DNA of 64,000 bases from Arthrobacter sp. 24S4-2 (lineage in GTDB: Bacteria > Actinomycetota > Actinomycetes > Actinomycetales > Micrococcaceae): positions 5,022,001-5,086,000 of the forward strand of contig NZ_CP040018.1 of assembly GCF_005280255.1 (NCBI RefSeq), written 5' to 3'. The translations under genes were made by a program, and so were the position numbers. The notes under the pieces are model-generated. The model ran no database searches, was not told the origin of the DNA, and was given only the letters and a program-made list of their open reading frames with translations. Each line of letters begins with the position of its first letter. The stretch's first letter is position 1. This document shows, piece by piece, positions 17,429 through 26,949 of the stretch.

Positions 17429-18978
17429 GCGGCGTTCAGCTTGCCGGCATCAGCGGACGGACCGTAGGGGACCAGGACCCGGCGCCGGCACGGGGCCTGT
17501 TCGTGGACGGTCGGTGGAGCGGATCGGGCTCCGGGAAAACGCGGGACATCATGTGCCCCGCGGACGGCGAAAAAGTCGCCGAGGTGGCCGAATGCACTGC
17601 CGCCGATGCCCAGGCCGCAGTGGCCAGCGCCCGCAGGGCGTTCGACGGCGGAGCGTGGCCCGGCACCAGTGAAAAGGAACGCGGACAGGTCCTGCTCCGC
17701 ACCGCCGAACTGCTGGAACGCGACAAGGCGCTTTACGCCCGGGCCGAAGCCCTCGACACAGGCAAGCGCTACGTCGAAGCGGAATACGACATCGACGATA
17801 TCGCCGCCTGCTTCCGGTACTACGGCGGCATCGCCGGAACGGACGCCGGCCGCGTGATCGATACAGGGGTCCCGGGAACCATCAGCCGGGTGGTCCATGC
17901 CCCGGTGGGCGTGTGCGGGCTCATCACGCCATGGAACTACCCCCTCCTGCAGGCATCATGGAAGGTGGCCCCCGCCCTGTTGGCCGGCAATACCTTCATC
18001 CTCAAGCCCAGCGAGCTGACTCCCTCCACCTCCATACTGCTGATGGATACCCTCCTCGAGGCCGGGCTGCCGGCAGGAGTCGCCAACCTCGTCACCGGCA
18101 CCGGTCCCGAGGTGGGCGCGGTCCTGAGCGAAAGCCCGGACGTTGACCTGGTCTCTTTCACCGGCGGCCTGGCCACCGGGATCAACATCATGAAGACCGC
18201 CGCCGACACTGTGAAGCGGGTTGCCCTGGAGCTGGGCGGGAAGAATCCGAACATAGTCTTCGCCGACGCCGACCGTGAGTCGGCCCTGGACAACGCCCTC
18301 ACCGCGGTGTTCCTGCATTCGGGGCAGGTGTGCTCGGCCGGCACCAGGCTCATCATCGAAGAATCGATCCACGACGGGTTCGTGGCGGAGCTGGTGCGGC
18401 GCGCGCAGGCCATACGGCTTGGCGGTCCCTTCGATGAGCTCGCGGAGACCGGCCCGCTCATCTCGGCCGCACATCGTGACAAAGTCCATGCCTACGTCCA
18501 GGCCGGCATCGAGGAAGGAGCCACACTTCTGTGCGGCGGCTATATCCCGGACACCGGCTCGATGGCGCTCGGCAGCTACTACCCTCCCACCATCCTGGAC
18601 GGGTGCCACACCTCCATGGAGGTAGTCCAGGATGAGTCGTTCGGACCGGTCCTGACCGTGGAGACCTTCAGCACGGAGCAGGAAGCCATCAAACTGGCCA
18701 ACGACACCACCTACGGACTGGCCGGCGCCGTCTGGACAAACGACGGATCTCGGGCGCAGCGCGTGGCCGGTGCACTCCGCCACGGCACCGTATGGATCAA
18801 CGACTACCACCCCTACGTTCCCCAGGCTGAGTGGGGCGGATTCGGCAAGTCCGGAAACGGCCGCGAACTGGGGCTCCAAGGTCTCGCAGAATACCGCGAA
18901 ACCAAGCACATCTGGCAAAACATCAATCCCAAGCCCAGCCACTGGTTCGAGCCTCCACAGGCAGGAGTACAGCAATGA
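17425..18978 (+). CDS. betB: Betaine aldehyde dehydrogenase
   Basis: This NAD(P)-dependent aldehyde dehydrogenase converts betaine aldehyde to glycine betaine. The 517-residue protein shows GLITPWNYPLLQASWKVAPAL (coenzyme-binding), SFTGG, the general-base motif LELGGKNPN and the catalytic Cys in SGQVCSAGTR. ATG 17425 overlaps the betA stop (ATGA) and its own stop overlaps the transporter ATPase start, so the three are translationally coupled. The last 20 residues (HIWQNINPKPSHWFEPPQ) are typical of the actinobacterial BetB group beside glycine betaine transporters. Confidence 0.92.
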   Translation: MSGVQLAGISGRTVGDQDPAPARGLFVDGRWSGSGSGKTRDIMCPADGEKVAEVAECTAADAQAAVASARRAFDGGAWPGTSEKERGQVLLRTAELLERDKALYARAEALDTGKRYVEAEYDIDDIAACFRYYGGIAGTDAGRVIDTGVPGTISRVVHAPVGVCGLITPWNYPLLQASWKVAPALLAGNTFILKPSELTPSTSILLMDTLLEAGLPAGVANLVTGTGPEVGAVLSESPDVDLVSFTGGLATGINIMKTAADTVKRVALELGGKNPNIVFADADRESALDNALTAVFLHSGQVCSAGTRLIIEESIHDGFVAELVRRAQAIRLGGPFDELAETGPLISAAHRDKVHAYVQAGIEEGATLLCGGYIPDTGSMALGSYYPPTILDGCHTSMEVVQDESFGPVLTVETFSTEQEAIKLANDTTYGLAGAVWTNDGSRAQRVAGALRHGTVWINDYHPYVPQAEWGGFGKSGNGRELGLQGLAEYRETKHIWQNINPKPSHWFEPPQAGVQQ

Positions 18979-20009
18979 ACAGCCCCGACATCTCAGTGCG
19001 CAACCTATGGAAGGTCTTCGGACCCGGGGGCGATAAAATCCCCAGCAATCCAGAGCTCTCGGCCCTCAACTCCGCGGAGCTGCTGGAACGCACCGGCTGC
19101 GTGGCAGCCGTCCGCGACCTGAGCTTCGACGTGGCCAAGGGCGAGGTCTTTGTGGTCATGGGACTTTCCGGATCAGGCAAATCCACCCTGATCCGCTGCC
19201 TGACCCGGTTGATCGAACCCACATCGGGGCAGGTCCTGGTGGACGGGAAGGACGTCCTGCAGGCAGGGGTCGCCGAGCTGCGCGAACTGCGCCGGCGGAA
19301 GATGTCCATGGTGTTCCAGCACTTCGGTCTCCTCCCCCACCGCACAGTGTTGGACAACGTCTCCTACGGGCTGCAGATCCGCGGGGCGGCCAAGAACGAA
19401 CGCTACGCCAGGGCGCGGGAAATCATCGAGCTGGTTGGCCTGAAAGGCTACGAACAGCACTACCCGGACCAGCTGTCCGGCGGAATGCAGCAGCGCGTCG
19501 GCCTGGGCCGGGCCCTGGCCGGTGATCCGGACACCATCCTCTTCGATGAACCCTTCTCCGCACTGGATCCGCTCATCCGCCGCGACATGCAGGCGGAAGT
19601 CATCCGGCTGCACAAGGAAATGGGCAAGACCATGGTGTTCGTGACCCACGACCTCTCCGAGGCGCTCAAGCTCGGAGATCGCATCCTGATCATGCGCAAC
19701 GGCGAGAAGGTCCAGTGCGGCACGGGGGACGAGCTGGTGGGGTCCCCGGCGGACAAGTACATTGAGGACTTTGTGTCCGAAGTCCCACGCGCGGATGTCC
19801 TTACCCTGAAATGGATCACCCGGCCCGTGGCAGCCGGAACGCCGGGAGACGCGCCGGTCCTCAGTTCCCGGATGATCATCCGGGATGCCATAGCGGCGGT
19901 CATGCACTCCTCCTGCCCCGTCCTGGTGGAGGATGCCGGCAGGATCACCGGGCAGATCGACCGCGACAGCATCCTGTCGGTGCTGCAGCCGGCGGAAGCA
20001 GCGGCCTGA
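18975..20009 (+). CDS. proV: Glycine betaine ABC transporter, ATP-binding subunit
   Basis: This 344-residue ATPase has Walker A GLSGSGKST, signature LSGGMQQRVGLGRAL and Walker B DTILFDEPFSALDPLIRRDMQ. The last forms the ProV/OpuAA-specific stretch before HKEMGKTMVFVTHD. An insertion between the first strand and Walker A (GGDKIPSNPELSALNSAELLERTG) is typical of ProV proteins. The C-terminal 90 residues are a reduced CBS-like tail. ATG 18975 overlaps the betB stop and has CAGGAG upstream. With the following permease and binding protein it makes a complete importer for glycine betaine or choline-type quaternary ammonium compounds. Confidence 0.92.
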   Translation: MNSPDISVRNLWKVFGPGGDKIPSNPELSALNSAELLERTGCVAAVRDLSFDVAKGEVFVVMGLSGSGKSTLIRCLTRLIEPTSGQVLVDGKDVLQAGVAELRELRRRKMSMVFQHFGLLPHRTVLDNVSYGLQIRGAAKNERYARAREIIELVGLKGYEQHYPDQLSGGMQQRVGLGRALAGDPDTILFDEPFSALDPLIRRDMQAEVIRLHKEMGKTMVFVTHDLSEALKLGDRILIMRNGEKVQCGTGDELVGSPADKYIEDFVSEVPRADVLTLKWITRPVAAGTPGDAPVLSSRMIIRDAIAAVMHSSCPVLVEDAGRITGQIDRDSILSVLQPAEAAA

Positions 20010-22042
20010 TGTCCACCCTCGTCCGCGACCGAACTACGGTCCAGCCCCCACCGGCCGCTGTCCGTGAGCCCCGCCGCCGGCCCAGCCGGCGCACACTCCT
20101 CCTGGCAGGCGCCGCCGTCGTCTGGATCCTGGGATTCCTCGTCCTGCGCGGAACGTCCACCCTGACCTTGCCCGCCTCAGAGCTGACGGACCTGCACCGG
20201 TCCCTGAACCAGTTCAACGCATGGGTGGCAGCGAACCGCGCAGACAACCCCGTCTTCCTGTACGTCTTCACGCCCTTGCGTGCCGCCGTCGACGCCGTGG
20301 CCAACCTGTTCATCACCACCTTTGCCGCGAGTTCCACGGGCCTGCGCCTGCCGGAGATCGGCTGGCTCGGAACCGTAGGCCTGCTGGGTTGGATCGCCTT
20401 CGCGATCGGCAACGCGCGGGTCGCGCTGCTCACTGTCGCCGTCTTTACGTTCTTCGGCCTCCAGGGTCTGTTCCTCGAAGCTACCTATACGTTCGCCCTG
20501 GTCCTCACAGCCGTGCTGCTGACCCTTCTGGTCGGGATCCCGCTCGGCGTTCTGGCCGGCGTCTACGGCCGGGTCGCCAAGGTGATCACGCCCGTGCTGG
20601 ACTTCATGCAGACCCTGCCGACATTCGTGTACCTGGCCCCGCTTGCCCTGGTCTTCCTCATCGGCCCGGCGTCGGCCGTCATAGCCACCGTGATCTACGC
20701 TGCACCGCCCGTGATCCGGCTGACAGCACACGGCATCCGCGCCATCCCGGAAAACACTCGCGAAGCCTCCGATTCGCTGGGCACAACGGGCATGCAGCGA
20801 CTGGTCACCCTGCAGCTTCCCATGGCCCGGCGGACCATCGTCATGGGAATCAACCAGAGCACCATGGCGGCCCTGTCCATGGTCACCATCGCGGCGCTGA
20901 TCGCGGCACCCGGGCTTGGCCAGGTGGTGGTACGGGCGCTGCAATCGCTCGACGTCGGCACAGCTGTTAACGCCGGGCTCTCCATCGTCCTGCTCGCGAT
21001 CGTGCTGGACCGGGTCACCACCGCCGCCAGCCGCCGCGCAGACCCGGGGACGGCCCGGAACCGCAGGGTTTCCCGCAGGACCAGGTACATCCTCCTCGGC
21101 GTCACCCTTGTGCTGGCACTGGCCATGGTGCAGTTCTCCCGGACCATGCTGTGGGCAGCAGCGTTCCCCAAGGATCTCAACATCGGTCCTGTCATCGTCC
21201 AGGCGGTGGCCGCGGCCAGCCAGTGGATGCAGACCAACCTCTCGCTGTTCACGGTGTCCTTCAGGGAAGCCGTCACCACTGGAATCCTCAACCCGTTCCA
21301 GTCGCTGCTCACGGACACTCCCTTCTTCATCCTCGTGGCCGTCATTGCCATCGCGGCCTACGCACTGGGCGGGTGGAAGCTCGCTACCCTGACTACGGCC
21401 TGCCTGGGCGTGATCATCTACCTCGGCCTCTGGAGCGACTCCATGGTCACCCTTGCGGGAACCCTGGTGGCCACCGCAGTTGTCATGGTCCTGGGCGTCA
21501 TCTTCGGGGTGGCCATGGGCCGGTCCGAGCGGGTGGACCAGATCATGCGGCCCCTGCTGGATGCGGGTCAAACCATGCCCGCCTTTGTGTATCTTGTGCC
21601 GTTCCTAGGCCTCTTCGGGGCCACCCGCTTCACGGCGATCATCGCCGGCATCATCTATGCCGCCCCCGTAGCCATCAAGATCACGGCTGACGGCATCGCA
21701 GCGATTTCCCCCACCGTTGTAGAAGCTGCCGTTGCCAGCGGCTCCACGTCCTGGCAGGTCATCACCAAGGTCCAGCTTCCGATGGCCAGGCAGACACTGG
21801 CCCTCGCCGCCAATCAGGGCCTGATCTATGTCCTGGCCATGGTGGTGGTTGGCGCACTCGTGGGCGCAGGCGGCCTCGGATACGACGTCGTGGCCGGCTT
21901 TGTCCAAAGCGCGCTCTTCGGCAAGGGCCTCGCCGCAGGCGTTGCCATCGTCTTCCTCGGCATCCTGCTCGACAGGATGACGCAGGCTGCCGCAGCCACC
22001 CCGGTGCGGAAAATCCCCTCAACCAAGTCCAAAGCAACGTAA
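20009..22042 (+). CDS. proW: Glycine betaine ABC transporter permease, two permease domains fused
   Basis: This 677-residue membrane protein is about twice the usual length of a ProW permease. It has two binding-protein-dependent permease domains in tandem. The first spans residues ~130-340, with PVLDFMQTLPTFVYLAPLAL and the EAA-like loop EASDSLGTTGMQRLVTLQLP. The second spans ~450-650, with PLLDAGQTMPAFVYLVPFLG and EAAVASGSTSWQVITKVQLP. The two halves are clearly homologous, so a single chain could supply the permease dimer. ATG 20009 overlaps the ATPase stop (TGATG). The first ~35 residues are Arg/Pro-rich and cytoplasmic. Confidence 0.92.
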   Translation: MSTLVRDRTTVQPPPAAVREPRRRPSRRTLLLAGAAVVWILGFLVLRGTSTLTLPASELTDLHRSLNQFNAWVAANRADNPVFLYVFTPLRAAVDAVANLFITTFAASSTGLRLPEIGWLGTVGLLGWIAFAIGNARVALLTVAVFTFFGLQGLFLEATYTFALVLTAVLLTLLVGIPLGVLAGVYGRVAKVITPVLDFMQTLPTFVYLAPLALVFLIGPASAVIATVIYAAPPVIRLTAHGIRAIPENTREASDSLGTTGMQRLVTLQLPMARRTIVMGINQSTMAALSMVTIAALIAAPGLGQVVVRALQSLDVGTAVNAGLSIVLLAIVLDRVTTAASRRADPGTARNRRVSRRTRYILLGVTLVLALAMVQFSRTMLWAAAFPKDLNIGPVIVQAVAAASQWMQTNLSLFTVSFREAVTTGILNPFQSLLTDTPFFILVAVIAIAAYALGGWKLATLTTACLGVIIYLGLWSDSMVTLAGTLVATAVVMVLGVIFGVAMGRSERVDQIMRPLLDAGQTMPAFVYLVPFLGLFGATRFTAIIAGIIYAAPVAIKITADGIAAISPTVVEAAVASGSTSWQVITKVQLPMARQTLALAANQGLIYVLAMVVVGALVGAGGLGYDVVAGFVQSALFGKGLAAGVAIVFLGILLDRMTQAAAATPVRKIPSTKSKAT

Positions 22043-22115
22043 CCGCATAACCGCCTTGCGCCTGGCGCAGGGCATGGAGGACCCCCACGCATTCCCCCCA
22101 ACAAGGAGATCTAAG

Positions 22116-23093
22116 ATGAAAAAAGCTGGACTGCTGTTCAAACGAGCTGTCCCGGCGGTGGCTGGAGCTGCTGCTGCCGCCCTGCTCCTGGCAGGCTGCG
22201 GCGGCGCCTCGGTGAACCAGGTGGCTGCTGCTAGCGGTGCCGCCGGTGCGCCCTGCGGAAGTGTCAATGTCGCGATGAACGCTTGGGTAGGGTATACGGC
22301 CAATGCCGCTGTGTACAGCTACGTGGCGAAGAACAAGCTTGGCTGCACCGTGGTCCAGAAGGACCTGAACGAGCAGATTTCCTGGCAGGGCTTTGCCTCT
22401 GGTGAGGTGGACGTCGTCATGGAAAACTGGGGCCACGATGATCTGGTGAAGCAGTACATTACGGATCAGAAAGTGGCCATCGACGCCGGTACCACCGGCA
22501 ACGAAGGCCACATCGGCTGGTACGTGCCGCCATGGATGGCAGAAAAGTACCCGGACATCACCGACGGCAAAAACTTGAACAAGTACGCCTCCATGTTCGC
22601 CACCTCAGAGTCCGGCGGAAAGGGACAGGTCCTCGACGGCGATCCCGCCTTCGTTACCAACGACGAGGCCCTCGTCAAGAACCTGAACCTGGACTACAAG
22701 GTGGTGTTCTCCGGTTCGGAGGCCGCCCTGATCCAGTCGTTCCGGACGGCAGAGCAAAACAAGACGGCGCTCCTTGGCTACTTCTACGAGCCGCAGTGGT
22801 TCCTGTCCGAAGTGCCGCTCAAGAAGGTCAAGCTGCCGGAGTGGACCCAGGGCTGCGACGCGAACGCGGAAAAGGTAGCCTGCGACTACCCGGTCTACAA
22901 GCTCAACAAGGTTATTTCCAAGAAGTTCGCGGACAGCGGATCGCCCGCAGCCAAGCTGGCCAAAGCCTTCAAATGGACCAACGAGGACCAGAACTCCGTA
23001 GCCACGGACATCCAGGGCGGCATGGCGCCCGAGGCCGCGGCCAAGAAGTGGGTGGACGCGAATCAGAAGATTGTAGATTCCTGGCTTAATTAA
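22116..23093 (+). CDS. proX: Glycine betaine-binding lipoprotein of the ABC transporter
   Basis: This 325-residue extracytoplasmic binding protein has a lipoprotein signal (KKAGLLFKRAVPAVAG, hydrophobic core, LLAGC with Cys28 as the anchored residue). The mature part contains the OpuAC-type substrate-binding sequence with aromatic residues for the quaternary ammonium group (NAWVGYTANAAVYSY, VVMENWGHD, IGWYVPPWM, YFYEPQWFL). ATG 22116 is preceded by AAGGAGAT. It closes the betaine operon and is followed by a strong terminator. Confidence 0.92.
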   Translation: MKKAGLLFKRAVPAVAGAAAAALLLAGCGGASVNQVAAASGAAGAPCGSVNVAMNAWVGYTANAAVYSYVAKNKLGCTVVQKDLNEQISWQGFASGEVDVVMENWGHDDLVKQYITDQKVAIDAGTTGNEGHIGWYVPPWMAEKYPDITDGKNLNKYASMFATSESGGKGQVLDGDPAFVTNDEALVKNLNLDYKVVFSGSEAALIQSFRTAEQNKTALLGYFYEPQWFLSEVPLKKVKLPEWTQGCDANAEKVACDYPVYKLNKVISKKFADSGSPAAKLAKAFKWTNEDQNSVATDIQGGMAPEAAAKKWVDANQKIVDSWLN

Positions 23094-23112
23094 GCGCGAC
23101 CGTACCAGGAAA

Positions 23113-23148
23113 AGTCACCCACCCAGGGAGATCCGTGGGTGGGTGACT
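23113..23148 (+). terminator. Intrinsic terminator of the betaine operon
   Basis: AGTCACCCACCCA (23113-23125) pairs exactly with TGGGTGGGTGACT (23136-23148), with a 10-base loop, followed by TTGTTT. It lies 20 bp after the proX stop. Confidence 0.88.
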
Positions 23149-23352
23149 TGTTTCCCACGCTTCTGTTTCGCGCCGCAGGCGCTGGGTAATCAGTTCGGCG
23201 GCCCAAGGAATTGCTCAAGTTCTGCACGGTCCTCCACTCTGGCGTCGCTGGGTGGCCCGGCGTAGCGTCTGGAGAATAAGCAAAGGCCGCTGCGGGGGTT
23301 GTTTCGTGTCCAACCGCGGCCTCACCGGTGACAACCTGTGAAGGAGTCAGTA

Positions 23353-25509
23353 ATGGCTGGATGGAATGCTGACACAGCGGCCGGGCCCTTGGGCGCCGGG
23401 ACGATCACCCTGGTGGAAGGTTCCTCGTTCTGTATTTCCGCGGCGAACGGGGATATCCAACCGGAACACCCGCACGGTGTATTTTATGAAGACACCCGGA
23501 TCCTGTCCCGTTGGAACCTGACGGTCAACGGCCAGGAAATAGAGCCTCTTGCCGCCGAGACCAGGGAGCCCTACCGGGCATTGTTTGCCGGCCGCGTTCC
23601 CCGCTCGGACGGGTACGCGGACAGTCCCCTGATCGTGGAGCGCCTACGTGAACTGGGTGCCGGAATCGCGGAGGAAATCAGTGTCCGGAACTACTCTTCA
23701 GACGCTGTTGAGTGCGTGGTTGCACTGGCCGTTGAATCGGACTTCGCGGACCTGTTCGAGGTCAAGGAAGCGCGGATCCAGCGGCGCTGGGAACAAAGCC
23801 GCCAGCCGGACGCCGACTCGCTGACCATCCTGGCCGCCTGGCAGGACGTCCGGAAGGGAGTGGTTGTCCACTCAAGGGACGCCGACGTCGGACCCGAGAC
23901 CCTGAGCTACCGGGCGGTGATTCCGCCGCACGGACAATGGACCACCCACGTGAGTGTGGTCCCCAAGGGCGCCGGACCGGGCCCCACTGCCCCGTTCGTG
24001 CATCCTGCCGCGGGAGAAATGTCCCCGCGTGACCAGCGCCGGCAGGCCTGGGTGTCCAAAATTCCCGTGCTGCAGATGGGCAACCGCACCATTGAACGGA
24101 CCCTGCGCCGCAGTTACGACGACCTGGGAGCGCTTCGCATCGAAGATCCCCGCGACCCGGACCGCATCGTTGTGGCAGCCGGCGCCCCATGGTTCATGAC
24201 CCTGTTCGGACGGGACTCGCTGTTTGCTTCGATCATGGCTATGACGGTGGATCCCTCCCTCGCTCTTGGCACCGTGCAGACACTCGCCGACCGTCAGGGC
24301 GCCGTGGTGGACCTGATGAGCGAGGAGGAACCAGGCAAGATCCTGCACGAGGTGCGGCTCGACGTCTCCAGCGGGCTGGCGTTGGGCGGAAAGTCCGCTT
24401 ATTACGGCACGGCGGACGCGACGCCACTGTTCGTCCTGGTACTCGGCGAGGTGAGCCGCTGGGGCTTTGGCCCGGACGCGATCGCCGCCCTGCTGCCCCA
24501 TGCGGACCGGGCGCTCGAATGGATTTGGAGCTACGGCGACCGCGACGGAGACGGGTTTGTCGAGTACGCGCGCCTCAACGACAGAGGCCTGATCAATCAG
24601 GGCTGGAAGGACTCGTGGGACGGCATCAACTTCGCCGACGGCCGCCTGGCCGAGGCACCGATCGCGCTCTGCGAAGTTCAGGGCTACGTCTACGGCGCCT
24701 ACATGGCGCGCGCCTGGATGGCTTACGACGGCGGCGATGAGGCTTTGGCCGCCGGCCTCCGGGCCCGCGCGGCACGGCTGAAGAAGCAATTCAACGAGCA
24801 GTTCTGGCTGCCCGAGCGCGGCTACTACGCCATCGCCCTGGACAAGGACAAGCGGCCCGTCGATGCGTGCGCCTCCAATATGGGGCACTGCCTGTGGAAC
24901 GGCATCATCGACGAGGACAAGGCGCCGCTGGTGGTGGAACGGCTGATGTCGCCCGAGATGTTCAGCGGCTGGGGCGTCCGGACTCTGGCAAGCGACATGG
25001 GTGCGTACAACCCGGCGAGCTACCACAACGGCTCGGTCTGGCCGCATGACAATGCCATTATCCAGGCCGGCCTCCTGCGGTACGGGTTCGTCGAGGAGGC
25101 GCAGCGGATCTCCACGGCGTTGCTGGAGGCGGCCGAATACTCGGAGGGACGGCTGCCAGAACTGTTCTGTGGCTTCGACCGGCAGCATTTCGCCGCTCCG
25201 GTGCCCTACCCCACGGCGTGCTCGCCGCAGGCCTGGGCAGCCACCACACCGATCTACCTGGTGACCAACCTGATGCGTTACAACCCGCATGTTTCCCAGG
25301 GCGGCTTGTGGATGGATCCTGTGCTCCCGGAATCCTATGGCGACCTGCACATCACCAACGCACCCATGGCCGGCGGCCGGATCACCATCGACGTCTCCGG
25401 TTCTGACGCCACCGTCCAAGGGCTGCCCGACGGGATGGTGTTCCACCACGGAACCCGGCCGTGGATGGCCGACCTGGTACAACGGGCCGAGCTGCCCGAA
25501 AAGGACTGA
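23353..25509 (+). CDS. Glycogen debranching-type amylo-alpha-1,6-glucosidase
   Basis: This is a 718-residue protein; the start is ATG 23353 because GAAGGAG sits just before it, and a GTG five codons upstream would bury that site. It has the N-terminal beta-sandwich domain found in this family (LVEGSSFCISAANGDI, then HPHGVFYEDTRILSRW). The (alpha/alpha)6 catalytic barrel follows, with APWFMTLFGRDSLFAS, INQGWKDSWDGI and NGSVWPHDNAII. The family (MGH1-like, amylo-alpha-1,6-glucosidase) acts on alpha-glucan or oligosaccharide linkages. The exact substrate cannot be read from the sequence. It stands alone, with a stress-regulator cluster and then a GH13 enzyme downstream. Confidence 0.85.
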   Translation: MAGWNADTAAGPLGAGTITLVEGSSFCISAANGDIQPEHPHGVFYEDTRILSRWNLTVNGQEIEPLAAETREPYRALFAGRVPRSDGYADSPLIVERLRELGAGIAEEISVRNYSSDAVECVVALAVESDFADLFEVKEARIQRRWEQSRQPDADSLTILAAWQDVRKGVVVHSRDADVGPETLSYRAVIPPHGQWTTHVSVVPKGAGPGPTAPFVHPAAGEMSPRDQRRQAWVSKIPVLQMGNRTIERTLRRSYDDLGALRIEDPRDPDRIVVAAGAPWFMTLFGRDSLFASIMAMTVDPSLALGTVQTLADRQGAVVDLMSEEEPGKILHEVRLDVSSGLALGGKSAYYGTADATPLFVLVLGEVSRWGFGPDAIAALLPHADRALEWIWSYGDRDGDGFVEYARLNDRGLINQGWKDSWDGINFADGRLAEAPIALCEVQGYVYGAYMARAWMAYDGGDEALAAGLRARAARLKKQFNEQFWLPERGYYAIALDKDKRPVDACASNMGHCLWNGIIDEDKAPLVVERLMSPEMFSGWGVRTLASDMGAYNPASYHNGSVWPHDNAIIQAGLLRYGFVEEAQRISTALLEAAEYSEGRLPELFCGFDRQHFAAPVPYPTACSPQAWAATTPIYLVTNLMRYNPHVSQGGLWMDPVLPESYGDLHITNAPMAGGRITIDVSGSDATVQGLPDGMVFHHGTRPWMADLVQRAELPEKD

Positions 25510-25652
25510 GACCGCGCTTGAACCAATTGAATCAGGGCTGGAACGGCCCCACTTCGAACCGCTGTTCGATCCCGGCATGGAGCGGATCCGGGGGTAAGCG
25601 GTCCCCGGCCGTCCTGACCCTCTTTTTGAGTCAGAACGACTCCTGAGTCGAC

Positions 25653-25693
25653 ACGACGGCGACACACCGGCAAGCCCGGAGTGTCGCCGTCGT
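25653..25693. terminator. Hairpin downstream of the debranching enzyme
   Basis: ACGACGGCGACAC (25653-25665) and GTGTCGCCGTCGT (25681-25693) are exact complements with a 15-base loop. No T-run follows. It lies about 145 bp after the stop codon, in the gap before the DUF1508 gene. Confidence 0.65.
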
Positions 25694-25799
25694 ACTTGGC
25701 TAAACCGGGCCGATGCGCCCGGCTGCCGTCACGATCACCGCTCCATGCGGTTAAGACCCTGCGTTGTGAAGGATTCGCATCACGTTAGGAGAACGACTC

Positions 25800-26066
25800 A
25801 TGACCGCTTTGTTCGAACTGTATATGGACGGCGACGATTGCTACAGGTTCCGACTGGTCGCAGAGGATGGTGAGGTGATGCTCACCTCGGTGGCATACGC
25901 GTACGAGGACGTCGCAATTGCCGGGATCTGGGCCGTGCGGGAAGCAGCAGTCAGCGGGAGCATCGTGGATCTCACTGGCATGAAACCCACGATCCAGGGC
26001 AGCGAGCCTCCGGGGGCTGCTGACACTGCGCCCATGTTCCCCGCCAGCGTCAGTTCGCTTCGCTGA
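25800..26066 (+). CDS. Small DUF1508 (YegP-like) domain protein
   Basis: This is an 88-residue protein; ATG 25800 has TTAGGAGA upstream. The core FELYMDGDDCYRFRLVAEDGEVMLTS, followed by AYAYEDVAIAGIWAVREAA, fits the DUF1508 repeat, a compact alpha/beta fold of unknown function that begins with a strand-turn-strand and ends in an I-x-x-V-R helix. Its 3' end overlaps the convergent ECF sigma gene by 17 bp. Confidence 0.75.
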   Translation: MTALFELYMDGDDCYRFRLVAEDGEVMLTSVAYAYEDVAIAGIWAVREAAVSGSIVDLTGMKPTIQGSEPPGAADTAPMFPASVSSLR

Positions 26067-26700
26067 CGGAACTCAGTTCCGATCCGCTCTGTTGCTCGTA
26101 TGCGGTGCGCAGCCCCGCCTTGGCACGGATTAGCAACGCGGACACCGCGTTGGGTTCGAGGCCCAGGATCGGTGCTATGTGTCGTGGCTTCTCGCCCATG
26201 ACCTCGGCGTACCAGAGCACCGTCCGCCACCGCTCCGGCAGGGAACGCATCGCAGCAGCGACGTGTCCCTGCTCGAACACAGTCAGGACCGTCTCGAGTC
26301 CCTGGTCGTCAGCCGGTCCCGGATCCAGGTGTTCGTCCGGTGCCGGCTGCTCACGAACGCGCTTGTTCCAGAATGTCATCGCGACGGAACGGATTGCGGT
26401 GCACAGATACGGGCCAAACACATCCCTGGGCCCGTATCCGTTCCTGATCGCGCCAACAGCCTTCGCGAACGCGTCATGCAGCACGTCCTCGGACTCCTGG
26501 GCGCCGGACATCAGGCCCCGGATGAACCGCAGCCCCGGCTCGCGATACCTTTCATACAGCACCGCCATGGCCTCCGCGTCCCCGGCCCGGACGCCGGCAA
26601 TCACATCCGATTCATCGCCCCCGGTGCTGCCGGATGACTCGTCGGATACTGCACGGCGCAGATGCCCGCCCCTCTGTGAAACGGGCTCAATTGTTTCCAT
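26050..26700 (-). CDS. ECF-type RNA polymerase sigma factor
   Basis: This 216-residue protein has sigma region 2 (AMAVLYERYREPGLRFIRGLM, then SEDVLHDAFAKAV) and region 4 (AAMRSLPERWRTVLWYAEVMGEKPRHIAPILGLEPNAVSALLIRAKAGLRTAY). Region 4 is closely related to that of the second sigma gene at 27959-29068; both share the LPxRWxxVLWYxE and PNAxSALLxRA patterns. No anti-sigma gene is adjacent. The start at 26700 gives a 30-residue polar leader before region 2. Confidence 0.88.
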   Translation of the reverse strand: METIEPVSQRGGHLRRAVSDESSGSTGGDESDVIAGVRAGDAEAMAVLYERYREPGLRFIRGLMSGAQESEDVLHDAFAKAVGAIRNGYGPRDVFGPYLCTAIRSVAMTFWNKRVREQPAPDEHLDPGPADDQGLETVLTVFEQGHVAAAMRSLPERWRTVLWYAEVMGEKPRHIAPILGLEPNAVSALLIRAKAGLRTAYEQQSGSELSSVSEAN

Positions 26701-26949
26701 ATGGTTGCCTGCCCTCGATGCCGAAAAGGGAGAACGCCATGCAAGCGCCTCACCCCATTCACCCTGGGCGGGCCTGTTTCATGACGCGGACACCGAAATT
26801 GTTGTGAAAGCGTTTGCAGGGGGTTCGCGAGTCCGGGCGTTTGGAGCCGGCCCACAGTTGTCCGTCACGGACTCCTTGCAGCACGGTTAACACTCCGTGT
26901 GATTCCGCCGTCGCGGCGGGATCCTAATTACTGCGGAAGGATTCTTGTG

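Noticed and set aside
20177..21571. A 464-codon minus-strand frame over the betaine permease
   Set aside because: Composition is His/Gly/Asp-rich and unprotein-like; the plus strand encodes clear membrane domains.
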